Assembly (NCBI GenBank): GCA_965603365.1
Contig: CBFDCR010000094.1
Coordinates: forward strand, 1-18,848
Direction of reading: 5' to 3'
Source: JAHELQ01 sp965603365
Lineage (GTDB): Bacteria; Acidobacteriota; Aminicenantia; UBA2199
DNA: 18,848 nt
In this document: positions 1 through 7,571 of the stretch, piece by piece
How positions within the stretch are numbered: the first letter of the stretch is position 1
How the letters are laid out: every line of letters starts with the position of its first letter
The notes under the pieces: model-generated
Database searches by the model: none
What the model saw: the letters and a program-made list of their open reading frames with translations, nothing else
What the model was told of the DNA's origin: nothing
Made by a program: the position numbers and the translations under genes

Positions 1-486
1 GTAATTCGGTATCAAACTCATCTTATTCCCTACCCAATGCACAAAGTCAGTGGTCATTTTCCCGATTTCTTCAAACTGTCTTTTCAATTGCAGTTCTTTT
101 TTTAACTGCTCTGCATATAGATCCGTAAACGCCGCTTTTATAGTAAAAAGCAGTGTATGTTTTCTAACAGGCTTATTCAGGTAGGCGAAAACATCTAATT
201 TTTTAGCATCTTTAAATGGGAGCTCTTCATCGTGGGCGGTGATAACGATTCTTCGAAGCGGATGGGGATAATTTTTGATCTTCTCCAATATATCAATACC
301 CGATACCCCCAACATGAGTAAATCGACTATAAGTACCCGAATGTCATTATCTTTTTCCAAAAGTTTTAATCCACGTTTTCCATTGGCGGCAGCTATCACA
401 TTATACTTTTCTTTTTTTGATAGATATTGTACTGCGTCTCTATGATCTTTATTATCATCAATCACCAAAATTTTTTCAGTTTTCAC
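1..486 (-). CDS. Receiver-domain protein continuing into a kinase-like region (partial)
   Basis: The frame stays open to the window edge, so the C-terminus is missing (162 codons visible). Residues 1-120 form a CheY-like receiver domain with the acidic pair D10/D11, phospho-acceptor D55 in VLIVDLLM, T83 in VITAH and K105 in YLNKPV. From about residue 130 a helical stretch leads into TTDFVHWVGNKMSLI, which resembles the H-box of a histidine kinase dimerisation helix, so the full protein may be a receiver-first hybrid kinase. The start is GTG at 484-486, preceded by AGGAGG six bases upstream, inside the end of the previous gene. The two genes overlap by 11 bases, which implies translational coupling. 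It is probably the third step of the phosphorelay that begins with the GAF kinase. The receiver call is firm; the kinase part is inferred from about 20 residues. Confidence 0.85.
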   Translation of the reverse strand, partial: MKTEKILVIDDNKDHRDAVQYLSKKEKYNVIAAANGKRGLKLLEKDNDIRVLIVDLLMLGVSGIDILEKIKNYPHPLRRIVITAHDEELPFKDAKKLDVFAYLNKPVRKHTLLFTIKAAFTDLYAEQLKKELQLKRQFEEIGKMTTDFVHWVGNKMSLIPNY

Positions 487-958
487 GCCCTACCTCCTCT
501 ATTCTTTTTTTTATTAAAGGCATCAGATCTTCTTTCATATCAAATGGTTTTTTAAGAAAGCCATAAGGATTCATTTTCTCTACAATTTTCACTTGATCAT
601 CTTCTGCATATGCAGTCATTATGATGACACAAGGTCTACTCTTTATTTTTGTTATTTCTTTAAATGTCTCTGCTCCATTCATGCGCGGCATCTTCAAGTC
701 GAGGAGAATCAAGTGAAAAGAGATGTTTTTAATCATCTCAATGGCGGTTTCTCCTGATTCGGCGGTGGCGACATTCATATTTTTTCTGGTTAAACTCCAG
801 GCAAGGGCCTTTAGAAAATCTAGATCATCATCTATTATCAAGATTTTAAAATTTGGGGGAATTTGGATATTATTGTTAGTCTTATTTTTCTTTCTGGATT
901 GATTGTTATTGGGTCCTCGGCTTCCTCCAATATTAATTAATAAATAATAATACTGCAT
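476..958 (-). CDS. Single-domain response regulator (CheY-like)
   Basis: 160 residues. An N-terminal Asn/Lys-rich tail of about 36 residues, with no recognisable domain, precedes a complete receiver domain: KILIIDDD (D43/D44), phospho-acceptor D87 in LILLDLKMPRMNG, T115 in IIMTAYA and K137 in FLKKPF. There is no output domain, so it should act by phosphotransfer or protein contact rather than by DNA binding. The start at 956-958 has a strong TAAGGAGG site that includes the TAA stop of the upstream kinase (10 bases between genes), and its own end carries the RBS and GTG of the next receiver gene. The three genes are therefore transcribed and translated together. Its likely phosphodonor is the upstream GAF kinase, inferred from context. 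Confidence 0.93.
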   Translation of the reverse strand: MQYYYLLINIGGSRGPNNNQSRKKNKTNNNIQIPPNFKILIIDDDLDFLKALAWSLTRKNMNVATAESGETAIEMIKNISFHLILLDLKMPRMNGAETFKEITKIKSRPCVIIMTAYAEDDQVKIVEKMNPYGFLKKPFDMKEDLMPLIKKRIEEVGREN

Positions 959-968
959 TTCTTCCTCC

Positions 969-3900
969 TTAAGCTTTCGTTAGTTGCCTTATCGGAAGTT
1001 TAATTAAAAATCGAGCTCCATTTTTGTACTTTGTATCTAATGAAATTGCTCCGCCGTGTTCTTCGATGATAGTTTTCGTATAGAATAATCCTAACCCATA
1101 ACCTTTATCCTTGGTAGTCCAGAGAATATCGAATATTTTATGGGCATTTTCTGGAGAAATCCCACACCCCGAATCTGCCCATTTAAATAAAAGATTGCTA
1201 TCTGACCTGGAGATGGAAAGGGTAATCTCTCCTCCCTCCGGCATGGCGTCAAATGAATTCTGGGCCAGATTGACCAGAACCATTTTGATTTGATAGGGAT
1301 CCACCTCAATTTTGGGTAAACGGGGAGGGATTTCCATGTTAAACTTGACATCTTTAGCTTTAAGATCCGCGGAGATTTCTGATTTTAAATCATTGATAAA
1401 ATTTTTTATACTGGTGGGAGTTTTTTTATGAACACTTGATTTGGAAGCACTCAGTAGAAAGTTGATATTTGTTGTTATTTTAGATATCCTCTCTTTGATT
1501 TGAGATAAAGGAAAATATTGAGCAGATCTTGAATCAGTTTCATCTATTAAATCGCCCGCATATAGACTGATTGTACCAAGATCATTTTTAATATTATGGG
1601 CAAAATTTGCCGCTATTTTGCCCAAGGTTTGCATAGTATCGGCTACCTTCTTTTCCTTAAAATGCATAACATTCTGGATGGCAATTGCGATATAAGAAGC
1701 AAAGATCTCGATAATGTGCCGCTCATCAGCATTGAACTCATGAGATGTTCGATAGTTGATAAACATAACACCGACAATTTCTTGACTCAATTTAAGAATT
1801 ACTCCGGCTGAGGAAACGATTTTTTCCCTGATCACAAAGCGTTCTATAATTTTTTTTTCTCTTTTTTGTTTAGGAGGCTTCATTATAGTATCAACCTGAG
1901 ACTTCACTGCATAGTGAGATTTTCCTTCATTTATAAGTTTTTTAGGCGCCTGGAAGGATTCAACTTTAGTTATCATTAATTTTGGATGATACATATCGCC
2001 TGAATAAATCGGAGGCCAGATGATTTGTTTGCTTTTTTCATCATACCGGTAAATAATCAAGAGATCTGACTCTAATACTTCTGCTGCTTTAAGGGCAATT
2101 CTTTCAAGCGCCTTGTTTATATCAGTATGAAGTTCTGATATTGTGGGAAAAGTCTCTGTAACAGCTTGCAATTTTTTTAAAAAATTGGCGTTTCTGATAG
2201 CAATAGCGGCCTGTATGGAGAAGGCCTTTAAAATCAATGAGTCGTCTTCTGTGAAAAAATTTTCCCTATAACTCTCAAGGCAGAGTTCACCAAATATTTT
2301 GCCGTATATCTTAAACGGTATTATTATACGCGACTTAATATCTTTTAGTAATTCTTTAGATGGAACATTCTTAATAGTATCTTTCTCACCGTCAAAATTT
2401 TCAATTATAGTATGTTCGCCTGTATCGACAACTTTACTTATTCTGTCCGCGCTCAGCTTAAATTTGAAAGTTTTATTTTGCTCATACCATTTACAATCCA
2501 GGTCCCTTATCGTTGATATTTCTCCAGAACGCTCATCATATCTTTTTATGCAAAGCCAGTTAGCGCCGGATATTGCCTTTGCCTGTTTGAGAATGAGATC
2601 TAATAACTTATCAATTTCAAATGGCCTTAATTCTTCAACATGATATGGCTTTTGGAGTTCACGGCCAAATTCATTTAAGGCCATTAATTCATCTACGCGT
2701 CTTTTATTCTGGATAGCCACCGCAACGTAATCGGCAAATGTCTCTGTAATCTGAATTTCCTGTTCTGTGAAATTATGCTTTCTGCGAGTATAGCAGTTAA
2801 TAACTCCAATAACCCTGCCCCGATATTTTAAGGGAATAGATAACATTGATTTCAGTTCCTCTTCTTCTATAAGAGCTTTTAATTTGAAATCTTTTGCTTT
2901 TTCTAAATCTTCTTCAATTCGCATTTTGCCGGTCTTGGCAACCTTCCCCGAAATGCCTTCTCCTATTTTTAACGTATATCTTTCGTCTTTATACTCTCCT
3001 TTTAACCCGTAACATGCTTTAATTTTTAGTTTGTCGCTATCTTCAATAAGTCTTAGATAGCAGGACTTAAATTTCATTCCGGTAACAATTTGTTCGGCAA
3101 TAGTTTGAAGTAGTTCATCAAGAGATACATCCAACTTTTCATTTATCTCCCTGCCGACATTGGAAATGGCTTCAAACCGTTCTTTGTTTCTGACCTTCTC
3201 GAGTAAAATGGAAACCTGACTGGAGATGCGTTCCAACAGCAATTGGTCTTTTTCAGTAAATCCCCTCTCGTCTAGCTTCTTCTCACTGGAATATTTATTT
3301 AATACCCTTATAACGCCGCAGATCTCCCCATGTATACTCAATGGCGTGCCTAAAAAATGTTTAAAGGCTCTGAATCGTGAATGTAGAGCAAATCTTTCGG
3401 CATATTTCCATTTTATATCAATGTCCACTGGTTGTTTATTTTGTACATCTATATTCGAAATATTGAGTGTTTCGTTGAGGGAAAAAATCGTTCCTGTTAT
3501 ACCTTCTCTTTCTCTGTAATGTTCTTTTTTTTTATTGTCTTTATTTATGAGTTCCTCTGGCATTCCATAAGAGCTAATGATTTCAAGTCTATCACTAACC
3601 TCATCATAGAAAAACACACCGCATATTTCGGCTTTTAATGTTCTGGCAACAATACTAACAATTTTATCTAAAAGTTCTTTTTCTTTAGTGATAAATGTAA
3701 TGTCTGTGGCAATAGAATAAAAAATTTCTTCAGCCCGTATATCACGAAAGTATCCCAGGCTGGGATACTTTTCCCTCTTTGCTAGCTCTTCTTGTAGATT
3801 TAATTGCCAGTCATATAAAAAAGCTGCGGATACCATAATCGGGATTTTTTCTTTATCTTTACTTATCATTACTGTTTTTATGTTTTCAATCGTGCCATCC

Positions 3901-4829
3901 GGGCTTTGGCAGAGCAGGTTCATAATTCTTGTTGCCTCATCAGGGGCATATATATTTTTTACATTTTGCTTGAATATTTCTTTTTTGGTATATCCCAGTA
4001 ATTCCCAGGCCAGTTTATTGGCATCGGTTATATTTCCGGATTCATCTATCTCTATATAGCCATCGATCGTGCCTTTCATTAAGCTCCGGGTGTATTCTCT
4101 TTCCTGTTCTAATTTTTGGGCTCGTTTTTTTAGTTCTTGGTCTTCACTTACATAACTTCTTAAACTTATTCTTTTGAGAAAGATTGCCACCAAAGCCACA
4201 GAAAAGAAAACAGTAACCACATGAAACAATGTGCCCATGATTTCGGAAGTGATGAAGAATTTTTCCATGTTGACGAGAAGTAGATGGTAATTTAATAGAA
4301 TATAAGATGCCGAGGTCAGGATTGTAAAGATCAAGGTAAAGGCCCAATGAAACCAGTAGCTGCAGTAGATGATGGGGATGAGATACAGGATATATACTTT
4401 TGAACTAAAAGGAAATATCAATAGAGATAGAATTAAGAAATAAGTGAAGATCAGGAAGTCGGCTGTGAGGGTGAGGATCTGGGCTTTGAAGGATAATTTG
4501 GTTCTGAAAAAGATGGTGGATAGTAGGGCATATATGAAGTATAGGAGTTCGGATATGGTGATGATGTCTATTTTGAGGAGGGGGTGGTGGTTTAGCCAGT
4601 GGAAGTCGATGATGATGAAGGCGAGGGCAAGCCATTTTAGGGGCCAGAGGTCGGATTGCCATTTGTGGCTGGGGTCGTAGATTTTGGAAATAAATTTTTG
4701 TAGAAAGGAACCGGGTTTGTGGGGTTTTGGTCTCTTTTCCGGTTTTTTTATTCCGGTGTTTTTGGGATTGAGACCGGTTTGTTTTGTCTCAACTGAGCCG
4801 GGTCCTTTTTTTCGCCCTTCCTTTGCCAT
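969..4829 (-). CDS. Membrane PAS / multi-GAF sensor histidine kinase
   Basis: 1286 residues. A basic, proline-rich cytoplasmic N-terminus (1-60) is followed by about six hydrophobic membrane segments (about 63-218). A short coiled coil (about 228-250) leads to a PAS domain (about 250-345). Four GAF-type domains follow, at roughly 385-548, 565-712, 738-884 and 905-1056; each ends in the usual helix with a motif such as ADYVAVAIQN or ASYIAIAIQN. The dimerisation/phosphoacceptor helix has H1078 in NFAHNIKNDLG. The ATPase domain has the N-box NLAQNSFDAM (N1191), the G1-box DSGCGIS (D1219) and the G2-box KGYGLGL (about 1242). It should autophosphorylate H1078 in response to ligands or redox cues sensed by the GAF and PAS modules; the signal is unknown. 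It is the first gene of a three-gene signalling operon. The RBS is weak (AAGG about 13 bases before ATG). Confidence 0.95.
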   Translation of the reverse strand: MAKEGRKKGPGSVETKQTGLNPKNTGIKKPEKRPKPHKPGSFLQKFISKIYDPSHKWQSDLWPLKWLALAFIIIDFHWLNHHPLLKIDIITISELLYFIYALLSTIFFRTKLSFKAQILTLTADFLIFTYFLILSLLIFPFSSKVYILYLIPIIYCSYWFHWAFTLIFTILTSASYILLNYHLLLVNMEKFFITSEIMGTLFHVVTVFFSVALVAIFLKRISLRSYVSEDQELKKRAQKLEQEREYTRSLMKGTIDGYIEIDESGNITDANKLAWELLGYTKKEIFKQNVKNIYAPDEATRIMNLLCQSPDGTIENIKTVMISKDKEKIPIMVSAAFLYDWQLNLQEELAKREKYPSLGYFRDIRAEEIFYSIATDITFITKEKELLDKIVSIVARTLKAEICGVFFYDEVSDRLEIISSYGMPEELINKDNKKKEHYREREGITGTIFSLNETLNISNIDVQNKQPVDIDIKWKYAERFALHSRFRAFKHFLGTPLSIHGEICGVIRVLNKYSSEKKLDERGFTEKDQLLLERISSQVSILLEKVRNKERFEAISNVGREINEKLDVSLDELLQTIAEQIVTGMKFKSCYLRLIEDSDKLKIKACYGLKGEYKDERYTLKIGEGISGKVAKTGKMRIEEDLEKAKDFKLKALIEEEELKSMLSIPLKYRGRVIGVINCYTRRKHNFTEQEIQITETFADYVAVAIQNKRRVDELMALNEFGRELQKPYHVEELRPFEIDKLLDLILKQAKAISGANWLCIKRYDERSGEISTIRDLDCKWYEQNKTFKFKLSADRISKVVDTGEHTIIENFDGEKDTIKNVPSKELLKDIKSRIIIPFKIYGKIFGELCLESYRENFFTEDDSLILKAFSIQAAIAIRNANFLKKLQAVTETFPTISELHTDINKALERIALKAAEVLESDLLIIYRYDEKSKQIIWPPIYSGDMYHPKLMITKVESFQAPKKLINEGKSHYAVKSQVDTIMKPPKQKREKKIIERFVIREKIVSSAGVILKLSQEIVGVMFINYRTSHEFNADERHIIEIFASYIAIAIQNVMHFKEKKVADTMQTLGKIAANFAHNIKNDLGTISLYAGDLIDETDSRSAQYFPLSQIKERISKITTNINFLLSASKSSVHKKTPTSIKNFINDLKSEISADLKAKDVKFNMEIPPRLPKIEVDPYQIKMVLVNLAQNSFDAMPEGGEITLSISRSDSNLLFKWADSGCGISPENAHKIFDILWTTKDKGYGLGLFYTKTIIEEHGGAISLDTKYKNGARFLIKLPIRQLTKA

Positions 4830-4885
4830 TTTGCACCCTTATCCTTAGAATGCCTCTTTAATTTAACTTTCCTTGTTACTTTAAC

Positions 4886-4905
4886 TTACCGTAACCGAAC
4901 GGTAA
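4886..4905. promoter_or_regulatory. Inverted repeat in the leader of the signalling operon
   Basis: TTACCG and CGGTAA form 6-base arms around an 8-base loop. Inside it, ACCG-AA-CGGT is also a palindrome (4894-4903), and a third half-site TAACCG overlaps. It lies between the predicted transcription start (about 4927) and the kinase ATG. It could be a repressor operator or an mRNA hairpin. The ACCG-N2-CGGT core resembles sites bound by some TetR-family regulators, but no regulator gene is nearby. Confidence 0.4.
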
Positions 4906-4933
4906 AAACTCTCTTTTTTTAATATTAGGTTTT

Positions 4934-4962
4934 GTTTTACACTGCCGGGAAAAAAAAGTCAA
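4934..4962 (-). promoter_or_regulatory. Sigma-70-like promoter of the kinase operon
   Basis: Read on the minus strand: -35 TTGACT (4957-4962), a 17-base spacer and -10 TAAAAC (4934-4939), about 105 bases upstream of the kinase start. The -35 box matches consensus at 5 of 6 positions and the -10 at 4 of 6. The spacer contains a run of eight T. It is the only good candidate in the 226-base gap before the kinase. The rest of that gap (4963-5055) is AT-rich and shows nothing else. Confidence 0.6.
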
Positions 4963-5055
4963 GGGTTTTGTTAATTTTTTTAATTTTTTTTGATTAAGTA
5001 TTTTTGATACCCGGGGAGTTCGGATCGCGTTAAAGCACGGAGGGAAAGGGAATGT

Positions 5056-5395
5056 TTAGATTGGTGGCTGTTGGTTGGTGTCTTTTAGAATTTTTTTAAT
5101 GGAATCTTTTAGCGGTGAAGTATCTTTTTGGGCGGTCTGCCAGACAATTTTCAAATCCACACCAAAGTATTCATGAATGACCTTGTCGCGCATGCCGCAT
5201 ATTTCCTTCCAGGGGACTTCTGGATATTTTAAGCGGGTCTCTTCGGGGATACTTTTTGCCGCTTCTCCGATAATCTCAATACATCGAACCACAGCATGAG
5301 ATGTCTTTCGATCATTAAAAAAATCTTCGTAAGTGTAGTCTTTTATAAATTCTTTAATCTCTGATGTCTCTTTTAATGGAGTGTTGTTTAGACAT
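5056..5395 (-). pseudogene. hepT: HepT-like HEPN toxin, 5' end broken
   Basis: The open frame downstream of about 5361 encodes roughly 100 residues of a DUF86/HEPN protein, from EIKEFIKDYTYEDFFNDRKT to IEIIGEAAKSIPEE, PEVPWKEICGM and the catalytic motif RDKVIHEYF (RX4HXY) intact. The expected start ATG (5393-5395) overlaps the mntA stop in ATGTCTAA, but its frame reads only MSKQHSIKRDIRD and then a stop. Family members have about 17 residues before EIKEF, whereas only 34 bases separate ATG from that point. An out-of-frame deletion of about 17 bases is therefore likely, removing part of helix 1. A GTG at 5290-5292 could give a 78-residue remnant. HepT proteins are RNases whose Tyr in RX4HXY is AMPylated by MntA. 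Confidence 0.75.
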
Positions 5396-5644
5396 ACTGG
5401 ATCTCTTTTAGAATGTGGGTGCCGATGTGGGGCTTTAGGGCCTCACGGGTGACCAGGTCCACCTTGCGTTTGCACAATTCCGAAAGATAAAATTCAAGCT
5501 GCATGAATTTAATAAAGCCGATGGGCTCATGGAAGGGGGGGGGACGAATGAACCAAAAACTCCAATCTCCCGGACATGAAATTTGTCTTGAAGTACAGAT
5601 CTGTTTTCGTCAATAACTCTTCGAATCTCCTTTAAGTCCAGCAT
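5388..5644 (-). pseudogene. mntA: MntA-like nucleotidyltransferase antitoxin, active site deleted and frameshifted
   Basis: The frame starts normally (MLDLKEIRRVIDENRSVLQDKFHVREIGVFGSFV), giving the first half of the GSF motif of minimal nucleotidyltransferases. It then runs into nine consecutive C (5535-5543) and shifts frame. In another frame the family sequence resumes as FHEPIGFIKFMQLEFYLSEL, then CKRKVDLVTREALKPHIGTH and ends at ILKEIQYV with TAA at 5388-5390. The segment expected between, including the RG and the DxD metal-binding aspartates, is missing (about 15-17 codons). The gene therefore cannot make an active AMPylating enzyme. It overlaps the expected hepT start by 8 bases, the usual arrangement of this toxin-antitoxin family. 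The call rests on the two well-conserved halves. Confidence 0.8.
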
Positions 5645-5650
5645 GATTTT

Positions 5651-5679
5651 AATATACTGCCTTTTGCTTTAAATTTCAA
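5651..5679 (-). promoter_or_regulatory. Promoter of the mntA-hepT pair, probably leaderless
   Basis: Minus strand: -35 TTGAAA (5674-5679), 17-base spacer, -10 TATATT (5651-5656); each box matches consensus at 5 of 6 positions. Only six bases separate the -10 box from the mntA ATG (5642-5644), so transcription should begin at or next to the start codon. No Shine-Dalgarno sequence is present, which agrees with a leaderless mRNA. Confidence 0.6.
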
Positions 5680-5715
5680 GTCATACGGCGTATTTATACC
5701 TGCCACACCACCACT

Positions 5716-5747
5716 CCAATATTCCAGTATTCCATTATTCCATTGTT
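5716..5747. repeat. Four imperfect tandem octamers
   Basis: CCAATATT, CCAGTATT, CCATTATT and CCATTGTT follow each other without gaps (period 8). They lie between the divergently transcribed mntA remnant and the acyl-CoA ligase. This is a short low-complexity tract with no visible function. Confidence 0.6.
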
Positions 5748-5778
5748 TTTTGGTTGGTGGTTTTTTTGGGGTGATGGA

Positions 5779-5807
5779 TTGAAAAAAAGGGGGGATTGGG
5801 TTATAGT
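5779..5807 (+). promoter_or_regulatory. Promoter of the acyl-CoA ligase
   Basis: -35 TTGAAA (5779-5784), 17-base spacer containing a run of six G, and -10 TATAGT (5802-5807). The predicted transcription start lies about 13 bases before the ligase ATG at 5827, leaving just room for its GGAGG site. The spacer and -10 box closely resemble the Uma2 promoter at 12851-12879. Confidence 0.65.
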
Positions 5808-5826
5808 GTGGGCTGTTGGAGGTAAT

Positions 5827-7560
5827 ATGAATGGAGATAAGACGTTAGCTGAGATTTTTAGCGAATTGTTGGCGGCCGCGCCCCGGACATTGAATGAGTT
5901 TTTGGAGGAGTCGGTGGAGAAGTATCGGGACCTGCCGGCTTCCGGCGCTGCCTTTGGTGCGCCCATGACTTACGGGGTGTTCTTCGATAGGGTAGAGAAG
6001 GTGGCCGGCATGCTGGTGGAAAAGGGCATTCACCGGGGAGACCGGGTGGCTATTTTAGGGGAAAACTCTTCCCATTGGGGCATCAGTTATTTTGCCGTTC
6101 AGCGGGTGGGCGCGGCGGCAGTGCCGATCCTGCCGGATTTCCCGGAAGCCGATATCCGTCATATTTTGTGCGATTCGGAAGTCAAAATAATGTTTACCAC
6201 CCGGAAAATGCTGGAGAGGGTGGGTGACCTGGGGCAGACCAGGCTCAAACACATTATTACCCTCGACGACTTCGAGACCGAGCTGCAGGACATAAAAGTG
6301 GAACCCATTTCCGAAATAATTGAGAAGGCCGTTGATTTTATCAAGAAGATTCCCGGAGCCATTGGCTTGAAGTCGAAGGAGATCGCGGCCGATGATATCG
6401 CCTCGATTATCTATACCAGCGGCACCTCGGGACACTCCAAGGCGGTGATGCTGAGCCACCGCAACCTCATTGCCAATACCCTGGCCTTGTCGATATTGAT
6501 AGATCTGGCCCCCGGCAGTACGTTTCTGTCGATCTTGCCCCTGTCCCACGTGTATGAGTTTACGGTGGGTTTCCTGTTTCCCTTGAGAATCGGTGCCCGC
6601 GTCGTGTATCCCGGCGTGGCTCCTACCCCGGCTAACCTGGAAAAGGTCTGCCGCCAGGAGCACCCCCATTGTATTTGCGCGGTGCCCCTGATCCTGGAGA
6701 AGATATACAAGAAGAGGGTGATGCCGGTGCTGGAGAAGAACAAACTGGTTAAACTGCTGGCAAAGGTTCCGGGCTTGAAGCAAAAAATACACAAAAAGAT
6801 CCGGGATAAGTTGATGGATTTTTTCGGCGGAGAGCTCGTCGTTATGGCCATTGGCGGCGCGCCCTTTAACCTGGAGGCGGAGAAGTTTTTCCGGGGCTGC
6901 GGCTTTCCCTACCTGGTGGGCTACGGCCTGACCGAAACCTCGCCGCTGTTGGCCGGGGGGCCGTGGGGCGATAAGAGCGTCAAGCTTGGCTCCACCGGCA
7001 AGGTGACGCCGGGGAGTAAGATCAGGATCGTGGATGCGGATGAAAAAAGCGGTGTGGGGGAAATTTATGGCTGGGGCCCCAATGTGATGAGAGGCTACTT
7101 TAAGAATCCGAAGTTAACCGCGGAGGTGCTGGATAAAGAGGGCTGGTTTAAAACCGGCGACCTGGGGCGGTTTGATAAACTGGGTAATCTTTATATTACC
7201 GGCCGGTCCAAGAACATGATCCTGATGGCCAATGGTGAGAATATTTTCCCCGAAGCGGTGGAGGAGGTGATTAATGCCTCTATTTACGTGGTGGAATCCC
7301 TGGTAACGGAAAGAGAGGGCCGGCTGGAGGCCTGGGTCTACCCGGATTACGACTTGATCGATGCCGAGACAAGGGGCAAGACCGAGACGCAGCGGGCCCG
7401 CTACATCGAGCAGATTTTGGAGAAGGTGCGCGCCAGTGCCAATGAACAACTCTCTGCCTTCTCGAAGCTGGCCCGGGTGGTGGAGCAAACGGAACCCTTT
7501 GAAAAGACCCCGACCCACAAGATTAAGCGGTACCTGTACACCCACCAACCGCAGAAATAG
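5827..7560 (+). CDS. AMP-forming long-chain acyl-CoA ligase
   Basis: 577 residues from ATG 5827, chosen because GGAGG lies four bases upstream and the promoter sits just before it; the longer open frame from 5743 would begin upstream of that promoter. This is a full ANL-superfamily adenylating enzyme: P-loop YTSGTSGHSK (196-205), VGYGLTETS (about 364-372), GWFKTGDLG with D445, GRSKNMI with R460, and a C-terminal lysine (about K565) in KTPTHKIKRY. It should activate a fatty or related carboxylic acid with ATP and transfer it to CoA, feeding lipid synthesis or beta-oxidation. The HRGDRVAILGENSSHWG and PEADIRHILCDSE regions are typical of bacterial long-chain ligases. It stands alone on the plus strand and converges with the M16 operon (11-base gap, no clear terminator). 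Exact chain-length preference cannot be read from sequence. Confidence 0.9.
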   Translation: MNGDKTLAEIFSELLAAAPRTLNEFLEESVEKYRDLPASGAAFGAPMTYGVFFDRVEKVAGMLVEKGIHRGDRVAILGENSSHWGISYFAVQRVGAAAVPILPDFPEADIRHILCDSEVKIMFTTRKMLERVGDLGQTRLKHIITLDDFETELQDIKVEPISEIIEKAVDFIKKIPGAIGLKSKEIAADDIASIIYTSGTSGHSKAVMLSHRNLIANTLALSILIDLAPGSTFLSILPLSHVYEFTVGFLFPLRIGARVVYPGVAPTPANLEKVCRQEHPHCICAVPLILEKIYKKRVMPVLEKNKLVKLLAKVPGLKQKIHKKIRDKLMDFFGGELVVMAIGGAPFNLEAEKFFRGCGFPYLVGYGLTETSPLLAGGPWGDKSVKLGSTGKVTPGSKIRIVDADEKSGVGEIYGWGPNVMRGYFKNPKLTAEVLDKEGWFKTGDLGRFDKLGNLYITGRSKNMILMANGENIFPEAVEEVINASIYVVESLVTEREGRLEAWVYPDYDLIDAETRGKTETQRARYIEQILEKVRASANEQLSAFSKLARVVEQTEPFEKTPTHKIKRYLYTHQPQK

Positions 7561-7571
7561 TCTCTTTTTCT

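Noticed and set aside
5743..5826. Upstream in-frame start of the acyl-CoA ligase
   Set aside because: It would begin upstream of the promoter boxes (5779-5807), encodes a Trp/Gly-rich extension, and lacks an RBS, whereas ATG 5827 has GGAGG.
6055..6792. A 245-codon minus-strand open frame inside the acyl-CoA ligase
   Set aside because: It is antisense to the catalytic core of the ligase, with a low-complexity Gln/His/Gly-rich translation and no RBS.
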